A DNA stretch of 64,000 bases from Nannocystis sp. (GCF_016714285.1 NZ_JADJNN010000001.1:372001-436000), one strand, 5' to 3'. Numbered from the stretch's first letter, positions 1 through 8,698 are shown. Notes: generated by a model not told the origin, from the sequence alone. Made by a program: numbers and translations.

Positions 1-2
1 GC

Positions 3-218
3 ATGGGCTTCAACATCGTCGACCCGGCTGGCACGCTCGGACGACTCGATCTCAACGTGCCGGTCAATCCATACCTCGACGTCACGGCCCAGGCGGGGTG
101 GCAGCCAGTGGTGCGGCGTGCGCCGGGGGAGACCGCGGCCGCGCGGCAGCCCTCGGGTGGCTTTGTCGGCGGCGCTGGGTTGGTCCTGCTGGGTATCGCG
201 GGGCGCTTCGGCTGGTGA
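3..218 (+). CDS. C-terminal end of a protein that starts before the window (possible outer-membrane protein)
   Basis: The reading frame is open from the left edge and stops at 216-218, so only the last 71 residues are visible. They hold an N-P-Y-L-D-V-T-A-Q-A-G-W segment, a charged Ala-rich stretch, and a glycine/leucine-rich end finishing in F-G-W. A terminal aromatic residue after an alternating hydrophobic strand is typical of outer-membrane barrels, but too little is present to name a family. The true start lies outside the window. Confidence 0.45.
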   Translation: MGFNIVDPAGTLGRLDLNVPVNPYLDVTAQAGWQPVVRRAPGETAAARQPSGGFVGGAGLVLLGIAGRFGW

Positions 219-243
219 TTGCCATGGCAGTGGGGATCGGACA

Positions 244-257
244 TGTCCCGAAGGACA
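244..257. repeat. Dispersed palindrome TGTCC-N4-GGACA, copy 1
   Basis: Perfect 5-bp arms around cgaa, lying between the end of the partial first gene and the chosen trmH start. If trmH began at the earlier ATG at 224, the element would be translated. Confidence 0.8.
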
Positions 258-271
258 GCTCGCATGGCTTC

Positions 272-979
272 ATGGACACGCTGGAGCTGGTGGCCGCGAT
301 CGCTACTCTGGGAGCCGAGACGGTGGCGCGGCGGCTCGCGCCGAGGCTCACCCCGGAGCGTAGGGAGCGCATCGAGGCGGTGCTGCGATCGCGGGTCGAT
401 TCGCTGCAGGTTGCGATCGAGGCCACGCAGGACCCGCACAACGCGGCGGCTGTGCTGCGCACGGCCGAGGCGCTCGGGGTCGGCTGTGTTCACGTCATCG
501 CCGCGAAGGCTGGGCTGCCGCGCCGCATCACGCGAGGCAGCTCGTACTGGGCCGAGACCCGAGAGCACGCCGACTGGGACTCCTTCCAGGCGGGGCTGCC
601 CGCGGGAATGCGGCTCGCAGGTGCGTGCGTCGATGCCAGGACTGTGGAGCTCGCCGCCGTGCCCGTCGATCGACCGTTGTGCATCGTCTTCGGGAGTGAA
701 CAGGTGGGCCTCTCGGCAGAGGCGCGGGCTGGTTGTGGGCTGCACTTTCGTATTCCGATGTTCGGGATGGTGGAGAGTCTGAACCTCTCGGTGGCGGCAG
801 GCATCGCGATGCAAGCGCTGCTGGAGCGTCGACGCGCGGTCCTCGGCGCTGTAGGTGACCTGAGTGCCGAGGAAGTGGCACGACGACGCGCGCGCTGGTA
901 CGCGAAGACGGTCGACCCGCGGCTGGCACGCCAGGCGCTCGGACTGCCGGTCGACGCATTGAAGGATGGAGCATCATGA
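272..979 (+). CDS. trmH: TrmH-family tRNA/rRNA 2'-O-ribose methyltransferase
   Basis: A SPOUT methyltransferase of 235 residues, close to E. coli TrmH (229), which methylates the ribose of G18 in tRNA. All three family motifs are visible: motif 1 around D-P-H-N-A-A-A-V-L-R-T with the conserved Arg, motif 2 F-G-S-E-Q-V-G-L-S, and motif 3 I-P-M-F-G-M-V-E-S-L-N-L-S-V-A-A. A charged C-terminal helix follows, as in TrmH. The start at 272 gives the family length; an in-frame ATG at 224 would add 16 residues and translate a dispersed palindrome. Its TGA overlaps the ATG of the next gene (ATGA), so the two are translationally coupled. A TrmH-like 23S rRNA enzyme cannot be excluded. Confidence 0.85.
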   Translation: MDTLELVAAIATLGAETVARRLAPRLTPERRERIEAVLRSRVDSLQVAIEATQDPHNAAAVLRTAEALGVGCVHVIAAKAGLPRRITRGSSYWAETREHADWDSFQAGLPAGMRLAGACVDARTVELAAVPVDRPLCIVFGSEQVGLSAEARAGCGLHFRIPMFGMVESLNLSVAAGIAMQALLERRRAVLGAVGDLSAEEVARRRARWYAKTVDPRLARQALGLPVDALKDGAS

Positions 980-3492
980 TCGGACGACGGTGGCGCAAGA
1001 TCCTTGGCTGGACTGCGGGGCTAGGCCTGACCGGCCTGGCCCTTGGGGCAGGTGGTATCGCCGGCGTGTTCTGGTATTACGGACGCGACATCGAGCACGT
1101 CGACGTCTCGGTGATCCGCGACTATCGACCACCGCAGGTGACCCGGATCGTCGCCCGCGATGGCACCGTGTTGGGGGAGATCTTCAGCCAGCGGCGCACG
1201 CTGATCCGCTTCGAGGACATCCCGAAGCACGTGGTCGACGCCTTCCTCGCTGCCGAGGACGCCGACTTCTACAACCACGAGGGCATGGACTACTTCGGCA
1301 TGGCCCGGGCCGCGCTGAGCAACATCGAGGCGGGTGAGCTGCGCCAGGGGGCGTCGACGATCACGCAGCAGGTGGTCAAGAATTTCCTGCTGTCGCAGGA
1401 CCGGACCTTCGAGCGCAAGATCCAGGAGCTCCTGCTGGCGCGGCGGCTCGAGCACGCGCTGTCGAAGCACGAGATCCTCGAGCTCTACTTGAACGACATC
1501 TTCCTCGGGCATGGGCGCTACGGCATCGAAGAGGCGAGCCGCTTCTACTTCGGCAAGAGCGTGCGTGCCATCAACATCGGCCAGGCGGCGATTCTGGCCG
1601 CGCTGCCCAAGGCGCCAGGGAGGTCGACGCCGATCAAAGAGCCCGCCAGGGTCAAGGCGCGCCAGGTCTACGTGCTCGAGCAAATGGTGGCCAACGGCTT
1701 CGCGCAGCCCCAGGAGGTGGAGGCGGCGATCAAGGGGGAGATGGAGCTGAGCCCCGCGACCGAGGCCGTGCAGGCCGGGGCCGACGCGCAGGAGTTCGTC
1801 GACGCGGCGCGCGAGTTCCTGCTCGCCAAGTATGGCGAGGAGCGCCTCGATCGCCTCGGGGCGACGGTGATCACGACGGTCGACCTGCAGGTCCAGGCGC
1901 AGGCCCGCTTCGGCTTGTTCGAGGGGCTGGTCGCGCTCGACAAGCGGCAGGGCTACGGCCACAAGATCAAGCCGGTCAAGCCCAAGGAGCAGGCCAAGGT
2001 GCTCGAGAAGGGCAGGGTGCCGCTTGCGATCGGCGCCGTAGTGCCGGTGGTGATTCAGGCCCGTACGACGACGACCCCGGCCGATGCCTTCGTGGCGAAG
2101 GCGGGCGACTCGGACCTGCTGGTGCGCGTGCCCGAGGGCACCCGCTATGACGACCCGAAGCTCACGCACGACGAGCAGTTCCCCGCGGGCGGGGTGACGA
2201 TGGTGACGATCAGCGCCTTGGCTGGTACGCCCGAGGCGGAGACCGCAGGCGCGCCGAAGGGCTTCGCGGCCGGAATCATCGGCTCGGGGCCACAGGCGGC
2301 CGTGGTGGTGGCCGAGGCCAAGACCGGCGAGATCGTGGCGATGATCGGCGGCGACCACTACCGCCGCGGAGAATTCAACCGTGTGCTCGCTGCGAAGCGG
2401 CAGCCGGGGTCGTCGTTCAAGCCCTTCATCTATGGCGCGGCGCTGGCCACCGAGAAGTTCACGGCGGCCACGCTGGTCAGCGACTCGCCGGAGATCTACG
2501 AGAAGTGGAAGCCGACGAACTTCGAGGCCGACGAATACCGCGGTGACATTCGCCTGCGCGTGGCGCTCACGTACTCCGTGAACACGATCGCCATCAAGTT
2601 GCTGGACGCGATCGGCTTCGAGGCGGCGCACGCGTTTGCGCGGGCCGCAGGGATCCAGGCGCCGCTGGCCGAGAACCTGGCGCTGGCGCTCGGGGTCAGC
2701 GAGATGACGCCGCGCGACCTGCTCGCCGGCTACCTGACGCTGGCACGCGGCGGCTCGTACCTCGAGCCGACCTTCATCCGCGCCATCGATGTCCAGGGCG
2801 AGGAGCGCTGGACGCCCGAGCGCGTGGCGCAGCAGACCCTGCGGGACGACGTGGTGTTCGTGCTCACCTCGATGATGACGAGCGTCGTGCAGGAGGGGAC
2901 GGGCACCGGGGCCAAGGCGTTGAAGCGGCCGGTCGCGGGCAAGACCGGCACGTCGGCGGAGCACCGGGACGCGTGGTTCGCCGGCTTCACGCCCGACCAC
3001 GTCGCGGTGGCGTGGGTCGGCTTCGATACGCCGAAGAAGCTGGGCAAGAGCGAGACCGGCGGGCGTGCGGCGCTGCCGATCTGGCTGGCGGCGGTCAAGG
3101 CTGCGACCGGCGATCTGCCAGTACGTGGCTTCGTTCCGCCTGCGTCCGTGCAGGTGCGTACGATCGACAAGCGCACCGGCTTGCTGGCGCCCACCGAGGT
3201 GCCGCAGCCGGATGGCACGATGGCGCCGCCGAAGCCCGAGGAGGTGATTGAGGAGTACTTCGTGCCCGGCAGCGAGCCTGTCGATGTTGCGGAGCCCGCG
3301 GCGTTGCCAGCTGGTGACGCGCTGCTCGACCTGTACGGCGACGGCGACGAGAAGCTGCCCTCGGATCAGCCGATCGCGGCCGACTCCCTCGACCCGGTGC
3401 CGGCGCCAGAGCCGGCTCCCGAGGCCCCGCCGAACGCGCCCAACCCCCGCCCAAAGGGCAGCCTGCCGAGTGTGACCGACGAGCCCGATTGA
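976..3492 (+). CDS. mrcA: Class A penicillin-binding protein (PBP1A type)
   Basis: A bifunctional peptidoglycan synthase of 838 residues: one N-terminal membrane anchor (about 10-35), then a GT51 glycosyltransferase that polymerises lipid II, then a transpeptidase that crosslinks stems in the periplasm. The GT domain shows A-E-D-A-D-F-Y-N-H-E-G with catalytic Glu94, G-A-S-T-I-T-Q-Q, and the E-L-Y-L-N-D-I-F-L-G-H-G-R-Y-G-I-E-E-A motif. The transpeptidase shows S479-S-F-K (SxxK), S534-V-N (SxN) and K656-T-G. The region between the domains fits the OB-like insert of PBP1A. The tail after about 770 is Pro/Glu-rich and probably disordered. The start overlaps the trmH stop by ATGA. Confidence 0.95.
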   Translation: MIGRRWRKILGWTAGLGLTGLALGAGGIAGVFWYYGRDIEHVDVSVIRDYRPPQVTRIVARDGTVLGEIFSQRRTLIRFEDIPKHVVDAFLAAEDADFYNHEGMDYFGMARAALSNIEAGELRQGASTITQQVVKNFLLSQDRTFERKIQELLLARRLEHALSKHEILELYLNDIFLGHGRYGIEEASRFYFGKSVRAINIGQAAILAALPKAPGRSTPIKEPARVKARQVYVLEQMVANGFAQPQEVEAAIKGEMELSPATEAVQAGADAQEFVDAAREFLLAKYGEERLDRLGATVITTVDLQVQAQARFGLFEGLVALDKRQGYGHKIKPVKPKEQAKVLEKGRVPLAIGAVVPVVIQARTTTTPADAFVAKAGDSDLLVRVPEGTRYDDPKLTHDEQFPAGGVTMVTISALAGTPEAETAGAPKGFAAGIIGSGPQAAVVVAEAKTGEIVAMIGGDHYRRGEFNRVLAAKRQPGSSFKPFIYGAALATEKFTAATLVSDSPEIYEKWKPTNFEADEYRGDIRLRVALTYSVNTIAIKLLDAIGFEAAHAFARAAGIQAPLAENLALALGVSEMTPRDLLAGYLTLARGGSYLEPTFIRAIDVQGEERWTPERVAQQTLRDDVVFVLTSMMTSVVQEGTGTGAKALKRPVAGKTGTSAEHRDAWFAGFTPDHVAVAWVGFDTPKKLGKSETGGRAALPIWLAAVKAATGDLPVRGFVPPASVQVRTIDKRTGLLAPTEVPQPDGTMAPPKPEEVIEEYFVPGSEPVDVAEPAALPAGDALLDLYGDGDEKLPSDQPIAADSLDPVPAPEPAPEAPPNAPNPRPKGSLPSVTDEPD

Positions 3493-3544
3493 CCGTCACA
3501 GGCCGGGGCTTTCGCCGGGGCATCACAGTGCTAGTCTCGCCGCG

Positions 3545-4168
3545 ATGGCTCAGCAAAAGGTCGTGGACCTTGTGGTCCAGCGCGGCTCGCTGCAGATCGT
3601 TCCGCGCGTGCAGACGACGCTCCCGGCTCGCGATTCGGCGCCGGACCTGCGGGGCTGGTTGGTGCGATCGCCCGGGAGCTGGCGTGGGCTTGCGGCGGTG
3701 GGCCTGGCCTCGACCGGCGCAGGCGTGCTGCTCGACTTGCTCGGGAGCCGGATGCTCACGTTCTGGTTCGCCAATTCGCTGCTTTCGGCGGGTTTGTGTC
3801 TGATCTTCCTTGGACTGCTCAAGCGGATCCTGACGGCGGGTCCGGTCGTCGCCCCGCCACCGGAGGCGATCGACCCGCGGCTCCTGGCGGAGCGCTCAAG
3901 GCGCGTGCGAGCGATCCTGGCCCGGGGGAGCTCGGCCACGCCGCAGCACACCTTCGAGAGCCTGGTGAAGGAGTCGCGCTGGACGCAGGCGGCGATGTTG
4001 TCGACGCTGCTGCACATGAAGGAGCGCGGCGAGGTGATCGAGGACCTCAACCTCGACACGGGCGAGTGGGTCTACTCGCTTGCGGAAGATGCGGTGGCAG
4101 CCGGGCCCGGTTCCCTTATGCTGGAGGAGCGCACGGCCCAGGCCATTCCCCCGGAGCGGCAAGGATGA
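3545..4168 (+). CDS. Two-TM membrane protein with a helical, winged-helix-like C-terminal part
   Basis: A 207-residue protein of unknown function. A basic N-terminal stretch precedes two hydrophobic helices (about 48-66 and 72-91, the second L-S-A-G-L-C-L-I-F-L-G-L-L), joined by a short turn. The cytoplasmic-like C-terminal part contains H-T-F-E-S-L-V-K-E-S-R-W-T-Q-A-A-M-L-S-T-L-L-H, followed by a short W-V-Y strand, which resembles a small helix-turn-helix fold. It lies 52 bp after the penicillin-binding protein, and its stop overlaps the next start (ATGA), so it is probably part of the same envelope operon. No family assigned. Confidence 0.7.
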   Translation: MAQQKVVDLVVQRGSLQIVPRVQTTLPARDSAPDLRGWLVRSPGSWRGLAAVGLASTGAGVLLDLLGSRMLTFWFANSLLSAGLCLIFLGLLKRILTAGPVVAPPPEAIDPRLLAERSRRVRAILARGSSATPQHTFESLVKESRWTQAAMLSTLLHMKERGEVIEDLNLDTGEWVYSLAEDAVAAGPGSLMLEERTAQAIPPERQG

Positions 4169-4746
4169 AGGACAAGAACATCGCGGCCATCCTGGCGTTT
4201 TTCTTCGGATGGATGGGCGCCCACAAATTCTATCTCGGCCAGATCGGGTCCGGGGTCGTCTACCTCGCGTTCTCATGGACGGCGATCCCGCTGTTCGTCA
4301 GCTTCATCGAGTTCATCATCCTTGCGCTCATGGACAAGGATGAGTTCAACCGCCGCTTCAACGGTGGCCACAGTCTGACGGCTGGCCCGGTGGTCGTGAA
4401 CATGCTGCCGCCCGCGCCGAACTACTACCCGCCGCCGCAAGCCCCCGCGCCTGGGATGTACCCGCCCGGGATGTACCCGCCCGGGATGTACCCGCCCGGC
4501 GTGTACCCGCAAGGGATGTACCCACCCGGCATGTATCCCCAGGGCGGTTATCCGCCGGGGATGTACCCGCAGCCGTACCCCTCCCCGTACCCCCAGGGGC
4601 AAGGCACTGGGCCCTTCGCGTCGGTGCCGGCGCAGCCGCTCGACGTGGTCGGTCGCCTGGAGAAACTCAACGAGCTGCGGATCGCCGGCCTGCTCACGGA
4701 CGAGGAGTTCGCGCAGCAGAAGGCGCGGATCCTCGACCAAATGTGA
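4165..4746 (+). CDS. TM2-domain protein with PGMYP repeats and C-terminal SHOCT domain
   Basis: 193 residues. Residues 1-60 match the TM2 domain: a K-N-I-A-A-I-L-A-F-F-F-G-W helix, the short G-A-H-K-F-Y-L-G-Q turn typical of TM2, then a second helix. Residues about 90-145 are a proline/tyrosine repeat, mostly P-G-M-Y-P units from a 15-bp DNA repeat (about 4453-4580). The end (R-L-E-K-L-N-E-L-R-I-A-G-L-L-T-D-E-E-F) matches SHOCT, a short domain often used for oligomerisation or membrane-associated regulation. The start is fixed by the ATGA overlap with the upstream gene. Confidence 0.85.
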   Translation: MKDKNIAAILAFFFGWMGAHKFYLGQIGSGVVYLAFSWTAIPLFVSFIEFIILALMDKDEFNRRFNGGHSLTAGPVVVNMLPPAPNYYPPPQAPAPGMYPPGMYPPGMYPPGVYPQGMYPPGMYPQGGYPPGMYPQPYPSPYPQGQGTGPFASVPAQPLDVVGRLEKLNELRIAGLLTDEEFAQQKARILDQM

Positions 4747-4760
4747 GCGTATCCCCGGTG

Positions 4761-5087
4761 ATGCGAGCGAGCCCTTGCCGCGTCGGCCTCGCACTGTGGG
4801 TGGCGAGCGTCGTGGCATGTGCAACGAGCTGTGCGCCCGGCGGCCTCGAGCGGGTCGAACACCTCGATGCCGACGGCGTGCTGCGGCGGGTGGAGCTGCC
4901 GACGGGCTCCAGCGCGGCGCAGGTGGAGGCCAGCCTCGGGCGCCCGAACGTGATCCGGCGCGGCCCAGGGGCGACCACCTACTGGCTCTACACCTTCGAT
5001 CACGTGCGGCATCAGTACCTGCTCACGTTCCACGGCGAACACCTCGCGCACGTGCGTTACGTGCCGCGGCCCGGGGAGGCGAGGTAG
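4761..5087 (+). CDS. Small BamE/SmpA-like lipoprotein
   Basis: 108 residues with a signal peptide (R-V-G-L-A-L-W-V-A-S-V-V-A-C) and candidate lipobox Cys residues in V-V-A-C and A-T-S-C. The mature part has the layout of the SmpA/OmlA (BamE) fold: G-S-S-A-A-Q-V-E-A-S-L-G-R-P-N, in which a helix leads to the conserved L-G-x-P turn, followed by T-Y-W-L-Y-T-F and a further strand pair. BamE is part of the outer-membrane beta-barrel assembly machine, but this short fold also occurs elsewhere, so the role is inferred. ATG 4761 is chosen; GTG 4743 and GTG 4758 are alternatives, and GTG 4743 would overlap the preceding stop codon. Confidence 0.65.
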   Translation: MRASPCRVGLALWVASVVACATSCAPGGLERVEHLDADGVLRRVELPTGSSAAQVEASLGRPNVIRRGPGATTYWLYTFDHVRHQYLLTFHGEHLAHVRYVPRPGEAR

Positions 5088-5091
5088 TCGC

Positions 5092-5697
5092 ATGACAGCT
5101 CTCCTGTGGATCATTTACGCCTTCATCGCGCTGATCTTCGCGGTGTCGCTGCGCCGTCCGATCGGTGCCTTGCGGGCGGCGCTGCGCCAGAGCCTCAACG
5201 TCCGCCGCGAGATCAAGGCGCTCAGCGAGGCCGCGGAGGTCGAGGCACCGCAGCACCTGAGCCCGACCCTGGCGCGGATGCTCGAGGAGACGCGGATGCT
5301 GCGGATCGCCCTCGCCGAGCCGCTTCAGGCGGCCCAGGCGTGGCACGCCGCGGACGCGAGCCCGATCCTCGCGCACGTCGACGTGGGCGACGGTTCGGAT
5401 CTCGATCGCTGCGACGAGGTGGACGTGGCTCTGGTCAACGCCCGCCGCGCAGTGTGGGACTGGGTCAGCGCCGTCGAGCGGCTGCCCGAGCACGATCAGC
5501 GCCTGCTCGAGCGCCTCGGCTTGCACACCGCCACCGCCCGCAACCTGCTCAGCGAGCGCAACGCGCTGCAGCGGACCAGTCGGGCGCCCCGGCGCGAGCT
5601 CGAGCGGATCGAGCAGCAACTGCACCCGGTGGTGGCCTCGCTCGATCGCTTCGAGACCGGCCTGCTGCAGGCGACCCACATCGGGCTGTACCGCTGA
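5092..5697 (+). CDS. Membrane-anchored helical protein, unknown function
   Basis: 201 residues. One N-terminal membrane helix (L-L-W-I-I-Y-A-F-I-A-L-I-F-A-V) is followed by an Arg/Glu/Leu-rich, probably coiled-coil region to the end. The TM helix leads straight into R-R-P-I-G-A-L-R-A-A-L-R, so the body is probably cytoplasmic by the positive-inside rule. The start is 4 bp after the previous stop, making this the last gene of the 272-5697 run. A dispersed palindrome lies 19 bp after the stop, where the convergent gene ends. I do not recognise a family. Confidence 0.7.
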   Translation: MTALLWIIYAFIALIFAVSLRRPIGALRAALRQSLNVRREIKALSEAAEVEAPQHLSPTLARMLEETRMLRIALAEPLQAAQAWHAADASPILAHVDVGDGSDLDRCDEVDVALVNARRAVWDWVSAVERLPEHDQRLLERLGLHTATARNLLSERNALQRTSRAPRRELERIEQQLHPVVASLDRFETGLLQATHIGLYR

Positions 5698-5715
5698 CAC
5701 CTGTTCGCACGGACA

Positions 5716-5729
5716 TGTCCCGTGGGACA
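5716..5729. repeat. Dispersed palindrome TGTCC-N4-GGACA, copy 2
   Basis: Perfect arms around cgtg in the 39-bp gap between two convergent genes, where it could fold in both transcripts. Confidence 0.8.
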
Positions 5730-5736
5730 GGCGCGC

Positions 5737-6798
5737 TCAGCCGCCCCAGTAGACCAGCCCGAACTGCAGCATGTTGGTGACCGGCCACTCGCCGCGCAGC
5801 GAGCTGACGAGCGCTTGGTAGCCGAGGCTGAGGCCGAAGCCGTGGAACAGCTTGCGCGCGCGGGCGGAGTTGCCGAGCAGGCCCATGTTCAGGCTGAGGC
5901 GCGGACCATGGGGCGCGCGCAGGCCGTCAGCGATGGCCATGCCGTCGACGATGGCCCGGGTGGGCGCGGCGAAGAAGTCGTAGCCGACCCGGACGTCGAG
6001 GAAGCCGCGCTGCAGCAGCGCGAGGCGGCCGAGAGAAAGTGTCGGGCCGCCGCCGACGAGGGCGATGCTCTGGGTCTCACGGTCGGGCTTGGTGTGGATC
6101 ACGCTGCCGAACTGACCGACCAGGGTCACCGCGTAGCCGAACTTGTTGAAGCTCTGGCCGATGTCGGCCGAGAGCCCGCCGAGGCGGCCCGACAGGGTGT
6201 TGTCGACGCTGCCAGCGAGGACGTACACGGCGCGGGCGACGATGTTGAACCGACCCGGGTTGTTCGCGGGACGGTAGAGGTTGCGGTACATCGCCGCGAT
6301 CGCGGCGTCCTCTTCTTCAGCCGACTCGGCCTCGCTGCGCACCGGACCGGCGGCGCGCTCGGTGGGATGACGGTTGACCGAGGGTCCGAGCAGCTGTTCG
6401 GCGAGGCCGGGGGCCGGCGGGACTGCAGGGGTCGCCGGGTCCGGGGTGGAGCCGGGTGGGTCGCCGGGATCGCTCACCGCCGCCGGCTCGGCGGGCGTGG
6501 GGGTAGGGACAAGAGGAGCGCTGGGGGGCGGAGTTCCAGGGGCCGCAGGGGTCGGGTTCGGGGCCGTCGTCGCGGGTGGCGGTTGCGCACTCGTGGGCGT
6601 CGCGGGACCTGTGGGCGCCGTGAGACCCGGGGTCGTGGGTCGTTGTAGAGGCGGTGCGGTCGGCGCTGGCGATGCGCTGCCAGGGGCTGGCGCCGAAGCG
6701 CCGGCGGTGGCGCCTGGGACCGCGGCCGCCGGCGCGGCGGTGGCGAGGACGGGCGCGAGGACGAGGCTGGCGGCGAGCAAGGAAACGACGGTCGGCAT
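5737..6798 (-). CDS. Secreted protein with long Pro/Ala/Thr linker and barrel-like C-terminal domain
   Basis: 353 residues: a signal peptide (V-V-S-L-L-A-A-S-L-V-L-A-P-V-L-A-T-A-A), about 120 residues of Pro/Ala/Thr-rich low-complexity linker, then about 200 residues of alternating glycine/aromatic strands (F-N-I-V-A-R-A-V-Y-V-L-A-G, F-G-Y-A-V-T-L-V-G-Q-F-G, L-Q-F-G-L-V-Y-W-G-G). The last part looks like an outer-membrane barrel. No named family is recognised. It is convergent with the preceding operon. Confidence 0.6.
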   Translation of the reverse strand: MPTVVSLLAASLVLAPVLATAAPAAAVPGATAGASAPAPGSASPAPTAPPLQRPTTPGLTAPTGPATPTSAQPPPATTAPNPTPAAPGTPPPSAPLVPTPTPAEPAAVSDPGDPPGSTPDPATPAVPPAPGLAEQLLGPSVNRHPTERAAGPVRSEAESAEEEDAAIAAMYRNLYRPANNPGRFNIVARAVYVLAGSVDNTLSGRLGGLSADIGQSFNKFGYAVTLVGQFGSVIHTKPDRETQSIALVGGGPTLSLGRLALLQRGFLDVRVGYDFFAAPTRAIVDGMAIADGLRAPHGPRLSLNMGLLGNSARARKLFHGFGLSLGYQALVSSLRGEWPVTNMLQFGLVYWGG

Positions 6799-7014
6799 GG
6801 TGATCCGGACGCACGGGCGCGACGCAAGGCGTGCCCAGACGAGACAAGACTGGTCGAAAGGCTACCCGCAAGCGGCCGCCTGGAGCGAGGCATTTCGTTG
6901 CACAGGCTCGGACATGTCGGTCACAATGCGGCCAGCGTGGGCCCCGCCCCGCGCCTCAGCTTGTTTGCGTCGGGCCCGGGCTCGCCGCATCCACCGCACC
7001 ACGGAGACTCTTCG

Positions 7015-7662
7015 ATGTCCATCACCCGCACCTCCCGAGCCACCTCGACGTTGCTCAGCTCTCTGACCCTGGCCGCGGCGCTGCAGCTGGTCGCCTGCGG
7101 TCCGACCGTGTTCGAGGACGCCACTGCGCTCACGGTCCTCGGTGATCCGCCGCCGCCGCCGCCCAAGCCAAAAGTGGTGGTCGCCGAGAAGCCCAAGCGC
7201 GTGGTCGTCGAGGACAACCGAATCGTCATCAACGAGAAGATCCAGTTCGACTTCAACAAGGCGACGATCAAGCCGGAGTCGGACAGCCTGATGGAGGAGA
7301 TCATCAAGGTCATCAAGGACCACCCGCACATCAAGAAGCTGGCGATCGAGGGCCACACCTCGAGCGAGGGCAGCGACAAGTACAACCTCAAGCTGTCCGA
7401 CAAGCGCGCGAAGGCCGTGCTCGAGTACCTGGTGAAGAAGGGCGAGCTGCCCAAGGAGATGTTCACGGCCAAGGGCTTCGGCGAGACCAAGCCGATCGGC
7501 GACGAGTCGACCGAGGAGGGCAAGGAGAAGAACCGCCGCGTCGAGTTCAACATCACCGAGCAGGACGTGACGCGCAAGAAGGTGGCGATCGACCCGGAGT
7601 CGGGCGAGAAGACGGTCGTCGATGAGAAGACCAAGACCGTGACCGCCGGGGCGGGGGAGTAG
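7015..7662 (+). CDS. OmpA/Pal-family peptidoglycan-associated lipoprotein
   Basis: 215 residues. The signal peptide ends in the lipobox L-V-A-C with the acylated Cys near position 28. A short P-P-P-P-P-P-K-P linker leads to an OmpA-like domain: I-Q-F-D-F-N-K-A-T-I-K-P-E-S, then I-E-G-H-T-S-S-E-G with the Asp/Arg-type peptidoglycan-binding surface further on (L-S-D-K-R-A-K-A-V, and N-R-R-V-E-F). Such proteins tether the outer membrane to the cell wall by binding diaminopimelate stems. A charged tail of about 30 residues follows the domain. The next gene, also a lipoprotein, starts 7 bp later, so the pair is probably co-transcribed. Confidence 0.85.
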   Translation: MSITRTSRATSTLLSSLTLAAALQLVACGPTVFEDATALTVLGDPPPPPPKPKVVVAEKPKRVVVEDNRIVINEKIQFDFNKATIKPESDSLMEEIIKVIKDHPHIKKLAIEGHTSSEGSDKYNLKLSDKRAKAVLEYLVKKGELPKEMFTAKGFGETKPIGDESTEEGKEKNRRVEFNITEQDVTRKKVAIDPESGEKTVVDEKTKTVTAGAGE

Positions 7663-7669
7663 GAGCACC

Positions 7670-8077
7670 ATGCGCAACAGCACCCTGTTTAGCCTCATGT
7701 TCGTGGCCGCCTCGGCGGTGGTCCCGGGCTGCACCTGCATCGCCCGCGACGCCGAGACCTACCGCGCCGACACCCGCAGCCTGTTGGAGACCCGCACCCG
7801 GGCGATCAAGGACTGCTACGACGTCGCCCTCACGACCGATCCGAAGCTCGACGGCCAGGTGGTGGTCACGTTCAAGGTCGAGAAGAAGACCGGCAAGATC
7901 ATCGACACTGGCATCGACAGCGCGCGCACCAAGGCGCCGGAGTCGCTCAGCAAGTGCATCGTCGAGGCGGTCGACGGCCTCACCCTCGATCCGGTCGATC
8001 AGCGGGAAGGCCAGGCGACCTTCAGCTGGACCTTCAAGGCCAACGAGCCCAAGCCCGCCGAAGAAGCCGCTTCCTGA
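7670..8077 (+). CDS. Lipoprotein with AgmX/PglI-type C-terminal domain
   Basis: 135 residues. The signal peptide has candidate lipobox Cys residues in V-P-G-C-T-C. The rest has the features of the myxobacterial AgmX/PglI C-terminal domain, a TonB-like fold: I-K-D-C-Y-D-V-A-L near the start, D-G-Q-V-V-V-T-F-K-V with the central strand, S-K-C-I-V-E-A-V, and the final F-S-W-T-F strand. The two core cysteines (D-C-Y and K-C-I) fit the family disulphide. In Myxococcus this domain type is associated with gliding and surface-attachment proteins; here the role is only inferred from the fold. Confidence 0.7.
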   Translation: MRNSTLFSLMFVAASAVVPGCTCIARDAETYRADTRSLLETRTRAIKDCYDVALTTDPKLDGQVVVTFKVEKKTGKIIDTGIDSARTKAPESLSKCIVEAVDGLTLDPVDQREGQATFSWTFKANEPKPAEEAAS

Positions 8078-8157
8078 ACTCATCGTCACGGGGGCCCGCG
8101 TCGGATCCGGCGCGGTCATTTGCACGCCTGTGCCGCCACGGGTAGCGTGCACGGTCC

Positions 8158-8685
8158 ATGCTGCACACCATCGAACATCGGTTCGAGGTCCCCGCGGATC
8201 GGCTCTGGCAGGTGTTCTTCTTCGATGACGCGTACGGCGATGCTCTGGCCGAGCGGCTGCGGCTGCGCGTCAGCGAGAGCGAGTTGCAGCACGAGGGGGC
8301 CGGGCCGACCTTGCTCGTGCGTCGCCGGCGATCGTTGACCCCGACGCGAGTTCTGCCGGCCCCGCTCGACCGGCTGATGGGGGCGCAGCGGAAGATCACC
8401 GAATCTGGAGACTTCAGCGCGCAGCGCCGCCGCTACACGGTGACGCTGGAGCTGCCGGCGATCGGGCCTCGGGTCCGCTGCGACGGCGAATACACGTGGG
8501 AGACGCTCGCGGACGGCGGGTTGCGCCGCGTGTGGCAGGGCCGCTGTGAGGCGAGGATCCCGGTGCTCGGGCCGACGATCGAGCGCTACCTGCTCGGCGA
8601 GATCGCGGCCAACCTGGCCGAGAGTCACGCCTTCACGTGCCAGTGGCTGCGAGAGCACGCGCCACGGGCCGCGACGTTGCTGTGA
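8158..8685 (+). CDS. SRPBCC-fold protein (DUF2505-like)
   Basis: 175 residues without signal peptide. The N-terminus H-T-I-E-H-R-F-E-V-P-A-D-R-L-W-Q-V-F-F is the usual opening of START/SRPBCC lipid-binding folds. Strands of alternating polarity follow, then a long C-terminal helix (I-E-R-Y-L-L-G-E-I-A-A-N-L-A-E-S-H). Length and layout match DUF2505, which is thought to bind hydrophobic ligands. Its stop codon lies in the loop of a strong hairpin shared with the convergent repeat gene. Confidence 0.6.
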   Translation: MLHTIEHRFEVPADRLWQVFFFDDAYGDALAERLRLRVSESELQHEGAGPTLLVRRRRSLTPTRVLPAPLDRLMGAQRKITESGDFSAQRRRYTVTLELPAIGPRVRCDGEYTWETLADGGLRRVWQGRCEARIPVLGPTIERYLLGEIAANLAESHAFTCQWLREHAPRAATLL

Positions 8686-8698
8686 ACGTCGCGGCCCG
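8665..8698. terminator. Bidirectional hairpin between convergent genes
   Basis: A perfect 14-bp stem (8665-8678 with 8685-8698) around a 6-nt loop. The loop and first arm base contain the TGA of the upstream gene. No U-tract follows on either strand, so it is either a weak terminator or a transcript-end stabiliser for both convergent genes. Confidence 0.6.

Noticed and set aside
1034..1054. cctggcccttggggcaggt as a palindrome copy
   Set aside because: Both arms are altered and it encodes the membrane anchor of the penicillin-binding protein; chance is plausible.
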